Origin: an uncultured Collinsella sp.
GTDB lineage: Bacteria; Actinomycetota; Coriobacteriia; Coriobacteriales; Coriobacteriaceae
NCBI GenBank assembly: GCA_902489775.1
Contig: CABUBH010000053.1
Span: 1 to 11,638 of the forward strand
Length of the DNA: 11,638 bases
Direction of reading: 5' to 3'
Translations under genes and position numbers: made by a program
Shown here: in pieces, positions 1 to 6,535 of the stretch
Numbering within the stretch: the stretch's first letter is position 1
Layout of the letters: every line of letters starts with the position of its first letter
The notes under the pieces: model-generated
What the model was told of the DNA's origin: nothing
Seen by the model: the letters and a program-made list of their open reading frames with translations, nothing else
Database searches by the model: none

Positions 1-55
1 AATCATTCGGTACATAATGATTATTAAATCCCCGTCCCAGAAAAATCATCCTTAC
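1..55. other. Edge spacer with short inverted repeat
   Basis: AT-rich sequence beyond the terminator of the ABC operon. Positions 1-7 (AATCATT) and 16-22 (AATGATT) form a perfect 7-bp inverted repeat with an 8-bp spacer. Positions 30-39 (CCCCGTCCCA) are the exact reverse complement of 11625-11634 near the other end of the window, so both edges may carry pieces of a dispersed repeat. The element is cut by the window edge, so nothing firmer can be said. Confidence 0.3.
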
Positions 56-88
56 AAAAAGAGGCCCTGGCCAGCTGGCCAGGGCCTC
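56..88 (-). terminator. Intrinsic terminator of the MarR-ABC operon
   Basis: Positions 61-88 are a perfect 28-bp palindrome (14-bp arms, GAGGCCCTGGCCAG and its complement). It is very GC-rich and is followed on the minus strand by TTTTT (56-60 on the plus strand read as AAAAA). This is the classic stem plus U-tract of a Rho-independent terminator for minus-strand transcripts. It sits about 160 nt past the stop codon of the last ABC gene. On the plus strand no T-run follows the stem, so it should work in one direction only. Confidence 0.85.
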
Positions 89-102
89 ACCACTTCTCTT
101 CA

Positions 103-249
103 GCTTGCGAGAAAAGACCGTGCGCGCAGGAGCTCCCCGAGGGAGGCGGGGGTGTTTGCTCCGCGCGCAGTTTCGCAGCGAAGCGAGAATGTTTGAGCAC
201 GGAGGTTACACCCCGGCCCGCCTGGGAGACCTCCGTGGAACAAACCTAC
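103..249 (-). other. Long structured trailer of the ABC operon, possible ncRNA
   Basis: This stretch lies between the last ABC stop codon and the terminator and has no plausible gene. It holds two strong stem-loops. Arms 198-206 and 229-237 (CACGGAGGT/ACCTCCGTG) are perfect, extended by GTTTG (191-195) and CAAAC (241-245) across small internal loops. Arms 121-133 and 158-169 pair over 12 bp with one bulged A at 128, with a further CCCC/GGGG pairing inside. A small TCGC/GCGA stem (173-176/183-186) lies between them. With the terminator, the minus-strand transcript would end in about 190 nt of mostly paired RNA. It could be a 3'-UTR-derived small RNA, a stability element or a separate ncRNA. 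I cannot match it to a known RNA family by eye. Confidence 0.4.
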
Positions 250-2169
250 CTACTCGAGCTCAAACGCACCCGTGTACAGCTGGTAGTAATACCCGCGTTT
301 GGCGATCAGCTCGTCGTGGTTGCCGCGCTCGATGATGCGGCCGTGGTCCAGGCAGATGATCGCGTCGGAGTTGCGCACGGTGGACAGGCGGTGCGCGATG
401 ACAAACGTCGTGCGGCCCTCCATGAGCTTGTCCATGCCTGCCTGCACGATAGCCTCGGTGCGGGTATCGATGCTCGACGTTGCTTCGTCCAGAATCATCG
501 CCGGCGGATCGGCAACGGCGGCACGCGCGATCGAGATCAGCTGGCGCTGGCCCTGCGACAGCTGCGCGCCGTTGCCGGTGAGCATGGTGTCATAGCCGTC
601 GGGCAGGCGGGTGATAAAGTCGTCCGCTCCCGCGAGCTTGGCCGCCGCGATGCACTCCTCGTTGGTGGCGTCTAGGTTGCCGTAGCGGATGTTGTCCATC
701 ACGGTGCCGGTGAACAGGTTCACGTCCTGCAGCACCACGCCCAGCGAGCGACGCAGGCCGGACTTGCGAATCTTGTTGACGTTGATGCCGTCGTAGCGGA
801 TCTTGCCGTCGGCAATGTCGTAGAAGCGGTTGATGAGGTTGGTGATGGTCGTCTTGCCGGCACCGGTGGCGCCGACAAACGCGACCTTCTGGCCCGGCTT
901 GGCGTACACAGACACGCCGTGCAGCACCTCGTGGTCGGGCGTATAGCCAAAGTCCACGTTGTCCATGACCAGGTCGCCACGCAGCGGCACGTACTCGATC
1001 TCGCCGGTCGCGCGGTGCGGGTGCTTCCAAGCCCACATGCCGGTGTGGTGGTCGGCCTCCTCGAGCTGCCAGGTGTCGGGATTCACCTGTGCGTTGACAA
1101 GCGTCACGTAGCCCTCGTCGGCCTCGGGCTCCTCGTCGAGTAGCTCAAAGATACGCTCGGCGCCGGCAAGGCCCATGACCACGGCGTTGATCTGCTGCGA
1201 GATCTGGCCGATCTGGCCGCAGAACTGCTTGGTCATGTTGAGGAACGGCACCACGACGGCGATGGAGAGCGCCATGCCCGAGAGGCTCAGGTTGGGCACG
1301 CCCAGCGCCAGGAAGATGCCGCCGGTCAGCGCGACCAGCACGTAGAGCAAGTCGCCCAGGTTCCCGAGGATCGGCATGAGGATGTTGGCGTACATGTTGG
1401 CCTTCTGCGAGACCTCGAAGAGCTTCTCGTTGCGCTCGTCAAAATCGGCCTCGGCAGCGGACTCGTGACAGAACGCCTTGACGACTTTCTGGCCGTTCAT
1501 GACTTCCTCGATATGGCCCTCGACCACGCCGAGCTCGGTCTGCTGCGCGATAAAGAAGCGCGCGGAGTTGGAGCCGAGCAGCTTGGTCATAAAGGTCATA
1601 AAGGCGACGCCGGCAATGATGACCAGGCACATCCACACGCTGTAATACAGCATGATGAAGAACACGGTGACGATGACGATGATCGTCATGAGCAGGTTGG
1701 GCAGCGACTGGCTGATCATCTGACGCAGCGTGTCGATGTCGTTGGTGTAGTGGCTCATGATGTCGCCGCGCTGGTGCGTGTCGAAGTAGCGAATCGGCAG
1801 GTCCTGCATGCGGTTGAACATCTTTTCGCGCAGCTTCTCGAGCGAGCCCTGCGTGATAACGGCAATGGCGCGGTTCCAGAAGAGCGAGGAGGCGACGCCC
1901 ACGGCGTAGATGCAGCCGAGGGTGGTCACGAGCTTCAGAATCTTGGGCTGCGCGGCCGTCCAGTCGCCCGACTGCCACGATTCGCTAATGACCTGCAGCG
2001 CGCTCTGGAGAAACGTCGCGCCGATGGAGTTGATGATGGCGCAGAGCACAACGCCGGCGACGACGAGGGGCAAAAGCACCGGGTAGAAGCCAAAGAGCAT
2101 CTTGATCAGGCGCGTCATGGTGCCGCCCTTGCGGTTGCGCGCGCGCTCGGCGGTAGCGGCCTTACTCAT
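250..2169 (-). CDS. ABC exporter half-transporter, catalytic subunit
   Basis: Membrane permease fused to an ATPase (639 aa), one half of a heterodimeric multidrug-type exporter resembling TM287/288, LmrCD and BmrCD. An N-terminal six-helix domain spans about residues 25-320. The nucleotide-binding domain shows Walker A GATGAGKTT (433-441), Q-loop Q481, signature LSQGQ (537-541), Walker B MILDE with catalytic E562, and switch H593. The signature departs from LSGGQ, as expected when it faces the degenerate site of the partner. About 50 residues inserted before the ATPase domain (around 348-398) are usual in this subfamily as I know it. The ATG at 2169 is chosen because AGGAGG lies 8 nt upstream and it overlaps the previous stop by 8 nt (ATGAGTAA); an upstream in-frame ATG at 2259 lies inside the previous gene. 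Last gene of the MarR operon. Substrate unknown. Confidence 0.93.
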   Translation of the reverse strand: MSKAATAERARNRKGGTMTRLIKMLFGFYPVLLPLVVAGVVLCAIINSIGATFLQSALQVISESWQSGDWTAAQPKILKLVTTLGCIYAVGVASSLFWNRAIAVITQGSLEKLREKMFNRMQDLPIRYFDTHQRGDIMSHYTNDIDTLRQMISQSLPNLLMTIIVIVTVFFIMLYYSVWMCLVIIAGVAFMTFMTKLLGSNSARFFIAQQTELGVVEGHIEEVMNGQKVVKAFCHESAAEADFDERNEKLFEVSQKANMYANILMPILGNLGDLLYVLVALTGGIFLALGVPNLSLSGMALSIAVVVPFLNMTKQFCGQIGQISQQINAVVMGLAGAERIFELLDEEPEADEGYVTLVNAQVNPDTWQLEEADHHTGMWAWKHPHRATGEIEYVPLRGDLVMDNVDFGYTPDHEVLHGVSVYAKPGQKVAFVGATGAGKTTITNLINRFYDIADGKIRYDGINVNKIRKSGLRRSLGVVLQDVNLFTGTVMDNIRYGNLDATNEECIAAAKLAGADDFITRLPDGYDTMLTGNGAQLSQGQRQLISIARAAVADPPAMILDEATSSIDTRTEAIVQAGMDKLMEGRTTFVIAHRLSTVRNSDAIICLDHGRIIERGNHDELIAKRGYYYQLYTGAFELE

Positions 2170-3985
2170 GTGCCTCGCCTCCTTCCTGGGTCTGAGCTTG
2201 CGGTGCGGATGCCTCGGTGTCGGCTGCGGCGGTCTCGCCCGCGTCCTCGCCTTCGGCACTCATCTTATTTTGCGAGGTAAAGGTCTCGCGGTAGATCTCG
2301 CTCGTCTTGAGCAGCTCATCGTGGTTGCCGATGTCCTTGATGCGGCCGCCCTCCATGACGATGATGCGGTCGGCGTCCTGCACGGAGCTGATGCGCTGGG
2401 CGATGATGAGCTTGGTCGTGTTGGGCAGGTAGCTCGCCAGGCCCTCGCGGATCTTGGCGTCGGTCTTGGTGTCGACGGCGCTCGTGGAGTCGTCCAGGAT
2501 CAAGATCTTGGGGCGACGCAGCAGGGCACGCGCGATGCACAGGCGCTGCTTCTGGCCGCCGGAAACGTTGGAGCCGCCCTGCTCGATCCGGGTGTCGTAG
2601 CCCTTGGGGAAGCCGTCGACAAACTCGTCGGCGCAGGCCAGATGTGCGGCCTCGCGGACTTCCTCGTCGGTGGCGTTCGGGTCGCCCCAGCGCAGGTTCT
2701 CGGCGATGGTGCCGCTAAACAGCACGTTTTTCTGCAGGACCATGGCTACCTGGTGGCGCAGCGCGTCCAGGTCGTAGTCGCGCACGTCCACGCCGCCGAC
2801 GCGCACGGTGCCCTCCGTGACATCGTACAGACGGGCGATCAGGTTCACGAGCGTCGACTTGGCCGAGCCGGTGCCACCGATAATGCCGATGGTCTCGCCG
2901 CTCTTAATATGCAGGTCGATATCGTCGAGCGCCTGGCGGCGGGCATGCTCGGAATACTTAAAGCTCACGTGATCGAAGTCGATGGAGCCGTCGGCAACCT
3001 CGTGCACGGGCTCGGTCGGGTTAGCGATCGTGGGCTCGGCGGCCAGCACCTCGGTAATGCGGTGCGCCGACTCATCTGCCATGGTCACCATGACAAAGAT
3101 CATCGACAGCTGCATTAGGCTCATCAGAATCTGGAAGCCGTAGGTAAAGATGGAGGAGAGCTGGCCCACATCGAACAGGGTGCCCTGGCTCGTGATGATG
3201 AGCTTGGAGCCCAGGTAGATGATGACGACGAACGCGCCGTTGACGCAGATGTTCATCATGGGGTTGTTAAAGGCAAGGAGCTTCTCGGCGCGGGTGAAGT
3301 CCATCTGGACGTCGCGCGCAGCGGTCGCGAACTTCTCCTTCTCAAAGTCTTCGCGCACATAGCTCTTGACCACGCGCATGCCGGTGACGTTTTCCTCGAC
3401 GGATTCGTTGAGGGCGTCGTACTTGTGGAACACGCGGGCAAAGATCGGACGCACCTTATAGATGATAAAGAACAGGCCAAAGCCCAGCAGCGGAATGATG
3501 ACCAGGTAGACCATGGCGACGCTGCCGCCCATGGCGTATGCCATGGTAAAGGCAAAGACCAGCACCAGCGGCGAGCGCACGGCGATGCGGATGAGCATCA
3601 TAAAGGCCTGCTGCACGTTGTTGATGTCGGTGGTGAGGCGCGTGACGAGCGAGGAACTCGAGAACTCGTCGATGTTGGCGAAGCTGAACGTCTGGATCTT
3701 GTAGAACAGGTCGCGACGCAGGTTCTTGGCAAAGCCGCAGCTGGCATGGCTGCAGGTGATGCCCGCGGCGGCGCCAAAGGCGAGTGACGTCAGCGCGATG
3801 AGTACGAGAAGGCCGGCGGTGGGCAGCATCTCGGTAACGGCGGTGCCGTCCTTGATGGCGTCGATCATGTCGGCGGTGATAAACGGGATCATCATCTGGC
3901 AGATTACCTCGCCAAGCACCAGCAGCGGCGTGGCGATCGTGACCTTCATGTAATCGCGGATGCTGCCCATAAGGGTTTTAATCAT
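2162..3985 (-). CDS. ABC exporter half-transporter, degenerate-site subunit
   Basis: Partner half-transporter (607 aa) for the exporter encoded just downstream. Six membrane helices lie within about residues 15-302, followed by an ATPase domain. Walker A reads GGTGSAKST (370-378), with Ala where Gly is usual. Q418 marks the Q-loop and VSGGQ (474-478) is a good signature. The Walker B ends LDD, so the catalytic Glu is Asp499, and the switch His is Gln530. This is the pattern of the non-hydrolysing site in heterodimeric exporters: its own Walker motifs pair with the partner's LSQGQ, while its VSGGQ completes the partner's active site. The tail (575-607) is Ala/Glu-rich, and its coding DNA also carries the ribosome site of the next gene. 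GGAGG sits 6 nt before the ATG, which overlaps the regulator's stop by 8 nt (ATGATTAA). Substrate cannot be told from sequence. Confidence 0.93.
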   Translation of the reverse strand: MIKTLMGSIRDYMKVTIATPLLVLGEVICQMMIPFITADMIDAIKDGTAVTEMLPTAGLLVLIALTSLAFGAAAGITCSHASCGFAKNLRRDLFYKIQTFSFANIDEFSSSSLVTRLTTDINNVQQAFMMLIRIAVRSPLVLVFAFTMAYAMGGSVAMVYLVIIPLLGFGLFFIIYKVRPIFARVFHKYDALNESVEENVTGMRVVKSYVREDFEKEKFATAARDVQMDFTRAEKLLAFNNPMMNICVNGAFVVIIYLGSKLIITSQGTLFDVGQLSSIFTYGFQILMSLMQLSMIFVMVTMADESAHRITEVLAAEPTIANPTEPVHEVADGSIDFDHVSFKYSEHARRQALDDIDLHIKSGETIGIIGGTGSAKSTLVNLIARLYDVTEGTVRVGGVDVRDYDLDALRHQVAMVLQKNVLFSGTIAENLRWGDPNATDEEVREAAHLACADEFVDGFPKGYDTRIEQGGSNVSGGQKQRLCIARALLRRPKILILDDSTSAVDTKTDAKIREGLASYLPNTTKLIIAQRISSVQDADRIIVMEGGRIKDIGNHDELLKTSEIYRETFTSQNKMSAEGEDAGETAAADTEASAPQAQTQEGGEAHE

Positions 3986-4484
3986 CCAGTTCCTCCCAGG
4001 TTACGCGGATTTTCTCGAGCATCTCGGCGAGCTGTTCGCGCTCGTCGTGGGTGAGCGCGCTAAAGGCCTGTTCCCTAAAGCGGATGCGCGAGGCTTGGTC
4101 GATGCGGGCCTTCTCCCAGCCGATCTCGGTTAGGCGAATGGTGAGCTGCCGGCGATCTTTTGGATTGCGGCTGCGCTCGATGATGCCGGCGCACTCGAGC
4201 TTGGACAAGATTTCGGAAAGCGACCCCGGCTTGAGGTCGAAGTGCATGCCGAGTTCCTGCTGCGACATCTCGCCGTTTTCCTGCTTGGCGAGCAGGCAGA
4301 CGATGGGCGCCTTGCCGGACACGCCGCCGCCGTGAAAGTGCATGTAGTGGCCGCAAAAGCCTAGGCCGCTCAGGATGCGCTTGGCGAGCTTGTCTTCGCC
4401 GTTAACTGCTTCGGGCACGTCTGCCGGCTCCGAAGGGTCGCCGCCGGGCTCATGTGGGCGAAGGTTAAGGGGTTCATCGCACAT
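3978..4484 (-). CDS. MarR-family transcriptional regulator
   Basis: Winged-helix regulator (168 aa), probably dimeric and ligand-released. The DNA-binding part is clear: helices and recognition helix at about 73-100 (MSQQELGMHFDLKPGSLSEI), then a wing at 101-119 with the family's Asp-Arg pair in NPKDRR (107-112). Flanking helices at 30-70 and 125-165 would form the dimer interface. The first 28 residues are acidic and Pro-rich and look disordered. The start at 4484 has AAAGGAGAG upstream, with GGAG 12 nt from the ATG, slightly long. It is first in the operon and overlaps the first ABC gene by 8 nt. An inverted repeat overlaps its promoter, so autorepression of the efflux operon is likely (inference). 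The inducer is unknown. Confidence 0.9.
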   Translation of the reverse strand: MCDEPLNLRPHEPGGDPSEPADVPEAVNGEDKLAKRILSGLGFCGHYMHFHGGGVSGKAPIVCLLAKQENGEMSQQELGMHFDLKPGSLSEILSKLECAGIIERSRNPKDRRQLTIRLTEIGWEKARIDQASRIRFREQAFSALTHDEREQLAEMLEKIRVTWEELDD

Positions 4485-4505
4485 GAATTCGTATCTCTCC
4501 TTTCT

Positions 4506-4541
4506 TTAGTTAGGTAGTGGGATTGTTTTGTGCCTAACTAA
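4506..4541. promoter_or_regulatory. Candidate MarR operator (inverted repeat)
   Basis: TTAGTTAGG at 4506-4514 and CCTAACTAA at 4533-4541 are perfect 9-bp inverted repeats separated by 18 bp. The promoter-proximal arm covers the end of the -10 box and the expected start point; the other arm lies about 20-28 nt inside the transcript. MarR proteins usually bind inverted repeats overlapping their own promoters. The wide spacing would suit two dimers or one dimer spanning more than a helical turn. Binding by the adjacent MarR protein is inferred. Confidence 0.55.
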
Positions 4542-4568
4542 TCTAGGAGTGCTATACAGGAATGTCAA
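4540..4568 (-). promoter_or_regulatory. Promoter of the marR-ABC operon
   Basis: Read on the minus strand, a perfect -35 TTGACA (4563-4568) is followed by a 17-bp spacer and a -10-like TAGATT (4540-4545, 4 of 6 consensus bases). The start point should fall near 4533, giving a leader of about 50 nt before the MarR ATG. It is the best sigma-70-type promoter in the window. The -10 overlaps one arm of the inverted repeat at 4506-4541. Confidence 0.7.
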
Positions 4569-4584
4569 GGTACCAAAGTAGTTG

Positions 4585-4610
4585 TTGCGCGGTTTTACCA
4601 AACCGCACAA
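4585..4610. other. Hairpin in the divergent spacer
   Basis: GCGGTTT (4589-4595) and AAACCGC (4600-4606) form a perfect 7-bp stem with loop TACC, extended by TTG/CAA (4585-4587/4608-4610) across one mismatch. It lies upstream of the -35 of the marR promoter, between the two divergent units. No T-run follows on either strand, so it is not an obvious terminator. It could be a second regulatory site. Confidence 0.35.
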
Positions 4611-4621
4611 TCGGCCTGGTT

Positions 4622-4670
4622 GGCACTTGGGGACGTTCCTTTTCTGACGGCACCTAGGGACACTCCTTGT
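4622..4670. repeat. Imperfect 27-bp-period direct repeat
   Basis: Two copies beginning GGCAC (4622-4643 and 4649-4670) agree at 17 of 22 positions, both with the pattern GGCACYTRGGGAC followed by TCCTT. The motif resembles a dispersed intergenic repeat I associate with Collinsella-type genomes, which is recall and not checked. The second copy runs into CCTTGTCAAGG (4665-4675), a short palindrome. Confidence 0.4.
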
Positions 4671-4712
4671 CAAGGCTTTGGTGCAAACTTCCGTCTGCAG
4701 CGTTCCCTGCGC

Positions 4713-4718
4713 TACACT
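4713..4718 (+). promoter_or_regulatory. Possible -10 box for the pyridoxal kinase gene
   Basis: TACACT at 4713-4718 matches four of six -10 bases and lies about 50 nt upstream of the kinase ATG. No convincing -35 is found 16-18 bp upstream, so this is a weak call. It is placed in the only non-coding DNA upstream of this unit. Confidence 0.25.
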
Positions 4719-4768
4719 TAGTCGCACTGTGGCGACTATGCGCCGCTCCCGACCCAAGGGGGACACTC

Positions 4769-5593
4769 ATGAAGAACACTCAGCTGCTGCTGATCAACGA
4801 TATGTGCGGCTATGGCAAGGTCGCGCTTTCCGCCATGCTTCCGGTGCTGTCGCACATGGGCTACCGTATCCACAACCTGCCGACGGCACTTGTGTCCGAT
4901 ACGCTCAACTACCCCAAGTTCTACATCCACGACACCACGGAGTACGTGCGTCAGAGTCTCGCCATCTGGGAAGAGCTCGGCTTTGAGTTCGACGCCATCT
5001 CCACTGGCTTTATCGTGACCGAAGAAGAGACGCGCATCATCTCAGACTTTTGCCACCGCCGCGCGCAAAAGGGCACCAAGGTATTCGTCGACCCCATCAT
5101 GGGCGACAACGGCAAACTTTACGCCGGTGTGCCCGAGTCCACGATCGGTCTCATGAGGCATCTGCTCGAGTGCGCCGACTATGCGGTGCCCAACTATACC
5201 GAGGCGTGCCTGCTCACCGACACGCCCATTGCCGAGCACATCACGCCCGATGAGGGCCGTGCTCTTGTGGATGCCATGCGCGCGCTGGGCGCCAAGTCGG
5301 TGGTCATTACGAGCGCTGTGGTCGACGGCACGAACGCCGTCATCGGTTACGACCACGTGGCGGGGGAGTACTTCACGATTCCCTTTGACCTGATTCCGGT
5401 TTACTTCCCGGGTACGGGCGATACGTTCTCGGCGGTGCTCGTCGGTCGCGTGATGGCCGGCTGGAGTCTGCAGCGTGCAACGGCCGATGCCATGCGCGTG
5501 GTGGCAGAGCTTATCGAGCGCAACGCCGACCAGGAGGACAAGTCCGCCGGCCTGCCCATCGAGGCCTGCCTGGATGTGATCGACCATGAGTAG
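4769..5593 (+). CDS. Pyridoxal/pyridoxamine kinase (PdxK/PdxY family)
   Basis: Cytosolic kinase of the ribokinase fold (274 aa) that phosphorylates B6 vitamers with ATP, feeding pyridoxal 5'-phosphate salvage. The family is recognised from the start (LLINDMCGYGKVAL, where the usual form is IxDLSGxGRxSL), DPIMGD at 108-113, PNYTEA at 141-146, and the anion-hole motif GTGD at 215-218, whose Asp218 would be the catalytic base. Length is near the family's usual 270-290. The ATG at 4769 has AAGGGGGA about 5 nt upstream; a reading frame open from 4667 is rejected because that part is non-coding in character. First gene of a two-gene unit, overlapping the next start by 8 nt (ATGAGTAG). Close relatives act on hydroxymethylpyrimidine, so the exact vitamer is uncertain; the kinase family is not. 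Confidence 0.88.
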   Translation: MKNTQLLLINDMCGYGKVALSAMLPVLSHMGYRIHNLPTALVSDTLNYPKFYIHDTTEYVRQSLAIWEELGFEFDAISTGFIVTEEETRIISDFCHRRAQKGTKVFVDPIMGDNGKLYAGVPESTIGLMRHLLECADYAVPNYTEACLLTDTPIAEHITPDEGRALVDAMRALGAKSVVITSAVVDGTNAVIGYDHVAGEYFTIPFDLIPVYFPGTGDTFSAVLVGRVMAGWSLQRATADAMRVVAELIERNADQEDKSAGLPIEACLDVIDHE

Positions 5594-5915
5594 CGCCGGC
5601 GAAAGCATCCCCGAGCCCGCGAGCGAGAACAAGCCGCTCGGTGCGCCGCGTGGCAAGCGCCCGCGTATTCGCATTAGCTGCGTGGACCAGCTGGGTACGT
5701 GTCGCTGCCACCATGGGCACAAGCCCGGCGACGTCTTCGACTTCGACCGCGATCGCGGCAAGATGTGCTCCATGGCCTGCCACGTGGGCTTTCCCTATAT
5801 CGACATCCTGCGCTACGGCGGCACCGTGCCTGGCAACAAGCCCGGCACGGCAAAGTTCTGCTGCCCCGAGGTCGATACGTTGAACGTCTGGCTCGCCGAG
5901 ATCGTCGACGAGTAA
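5586..5915 (+). CDS. TIGR04076-like small cysteine-rich protein
   Basis: Small protein (109 aa) of unknown function that looks like the TIGR04076 family: short proteins with a conserved start (ISCVDQLGTC), a central Cys-rich stretch and a C-terminal CCP motif. Cysteines fall at 32, 39, 41, 61, 65, 92 and 93, with histidines at 42, 43, 45 and 66, enough to bind a metal or cluster, though no binding is proven. KPGDVFDF (46-53) and PYIDILRYGG (70-79) also fit the family as I recall it. Residues 1-27 are a low-complexity extension. There is no signal peptide or membrane helix. The start overlaps the kinase stop by 8 nt, so translation is probably coupled. No function is assigned. Confidence 0.75.
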   Translation: MSSAGESIPEPASENKPLGAPRGKRPRIRISCVDQLGTCRCHHGHKPGDVFDFDRDRGKMCSMACHVGFPYIDILRYGGTVPGNKPGTAKFCCPEVDTLNVWLAEIVDE

Positions 5916-5917
5916 TC

Positions 5918-5981
5918 GAGCGTGGATTTTCTCCCGTTTAGAGCGCCGTTTCGCGCTCAAAGCGGGAGATTATCCACGCTC
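5918..5981. repeat. 64-bp palindromic intergenic repeat, copy 1
   Basis: Starts three bases after the stop of the TIGR04076-like gene. Terminal arms of about 22 bp begin GAGCGTGGAT and end ATCCACGCTC; an inner pairing (TTTAGAGCG with CGCTCAAA, one mismatch) continues the stem. A second copy of exactly the same length lies at 11531-11594 and is identical at 51 of 64 positions, with most changes in the centre. It lies between convergent genes and may act as a two-way transcription stop or mRNA end, though there is no clean U-tract. Confidence 0.75.
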
Positions 5982-5988
5982 AATTTGT

Positions 5989-6010
5989 AAGCGGGAGAAA
6001 ATCCACGCTC
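5989..6010. repeat. Extra half copy of the 64-bp repeat
   Basis: A lone right-hand arm (AAGCGGGAGA through ATCCACGCTC) follows copy 1 after 7 bp. Its reverse complement matches the left arm at 5918-5939 in 21 of 22 positions, better than the regular right arm does, so two alternative hairpins are possible. It looks like the remains of a second, partly deleted element. The 45 bases between here and the phosphatase stop show nothing further. Confidence 0.65.
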
Positions 6011-6055
6011 GTTTTATGCCGATGGTATGGCTCGTGAGCCCGCGCGTCCGTGTGG

Positions 6056-6502
6056 TTACAGCTGCTCGAGCATAGCGGTGCAGCCGGCGAGCACGTCGCG
6101 GTAGGTGGCGTCGAAGTTGCCGGTGTACCACGGGTCGGCGACGTCGCCGGGGCGATCGGTCCAATCGAGCAAGCGCGTAATCTTGCCGTCGGCATCGTCG
6201 CCGAAGATGCGACGCAGGCCGCGCGCGTTCTCGGCATCCATATAGACGATGTGGTCCCATTCACCATACTCCGCGCGACGAACCTGGCGCGCGCGGTGCG
6301 CAACGACGGGAATCCCGACCTCGCGCAGCTTGGCGACGGTGCCATGATGCGGAGGGTTGCCAATCTCCTCGGTCGAGGTCGCGGCAGAATCAATGACGAA
6401 CTCCGCCTCGCGCCCAGCACGGCGCACCAGCTCGGCAAACACCGACTCAGCCATCGTCGAGCGACAGATATTCCCGTGGCAAATAAACAGTACGTGCTGC
6501 AT
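6056..6502 (-). CDS. Low-molecular-weight protein tyrosine phosphatase
   Basis: Cytosolic phosphatase (148 aa) of the arsenate-reductase-like fold that hydrolyses phosphotyrosine by a cysteinyl-phosphate intermediate. The P-loop CHGNICRST sits at 8-16 with nucleophile Cys8 and Arg14 (C-X5-R). The general acid is Asp123 in DPWYTG. Thr16 stands where many family members have Pro. Length is normal for the family (about 140-160). The ATG at 6502 has AAAGGA 8 nt upstream. It follows the ATPase gene by 33 bp on the same strand and is probably co-transcribed. No tyrosine kinase or exopolysaccharide gene is in the window, so the substrate is unknown. Confidence 0.92.
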   Translation of the reverse strand: MQHVLFICHGNICRSTMAESVFAELVRRAGREAEFVIDSAATSTEEIGNPPHHGTVAKLREVGIPVVAHRARQVRRAEYGEWDHIVYMDAENARGLRRIFGDDADGKITRLLDWTDRPGDVADPWYTGNFDATYRDVLAGCTAMLEQL

Positions 6503-6535
6503 ATGATGGTTCCTTTCTGGGCGGTCGCGCGGGGG

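Noticed and set aside
1465..3118. Long open frames on the plus strand opposite the two ABC genes (1465-2280 and 2102-3118)
   Set aside because: They are antisense to clearly real ABC genes, lack family motifs and follow the high third-position GC of the true genes. Their proteins are His/Asp/Val-rich, as expected of antisense frames.
4667..4768. N-terminal extension of the pyridoxal kinase from 4667
   Set aside because: The added residues are unlike any kinase start, the region holds promoter-like and repeat sequence, and ATG 4769 has its own ribosome site.
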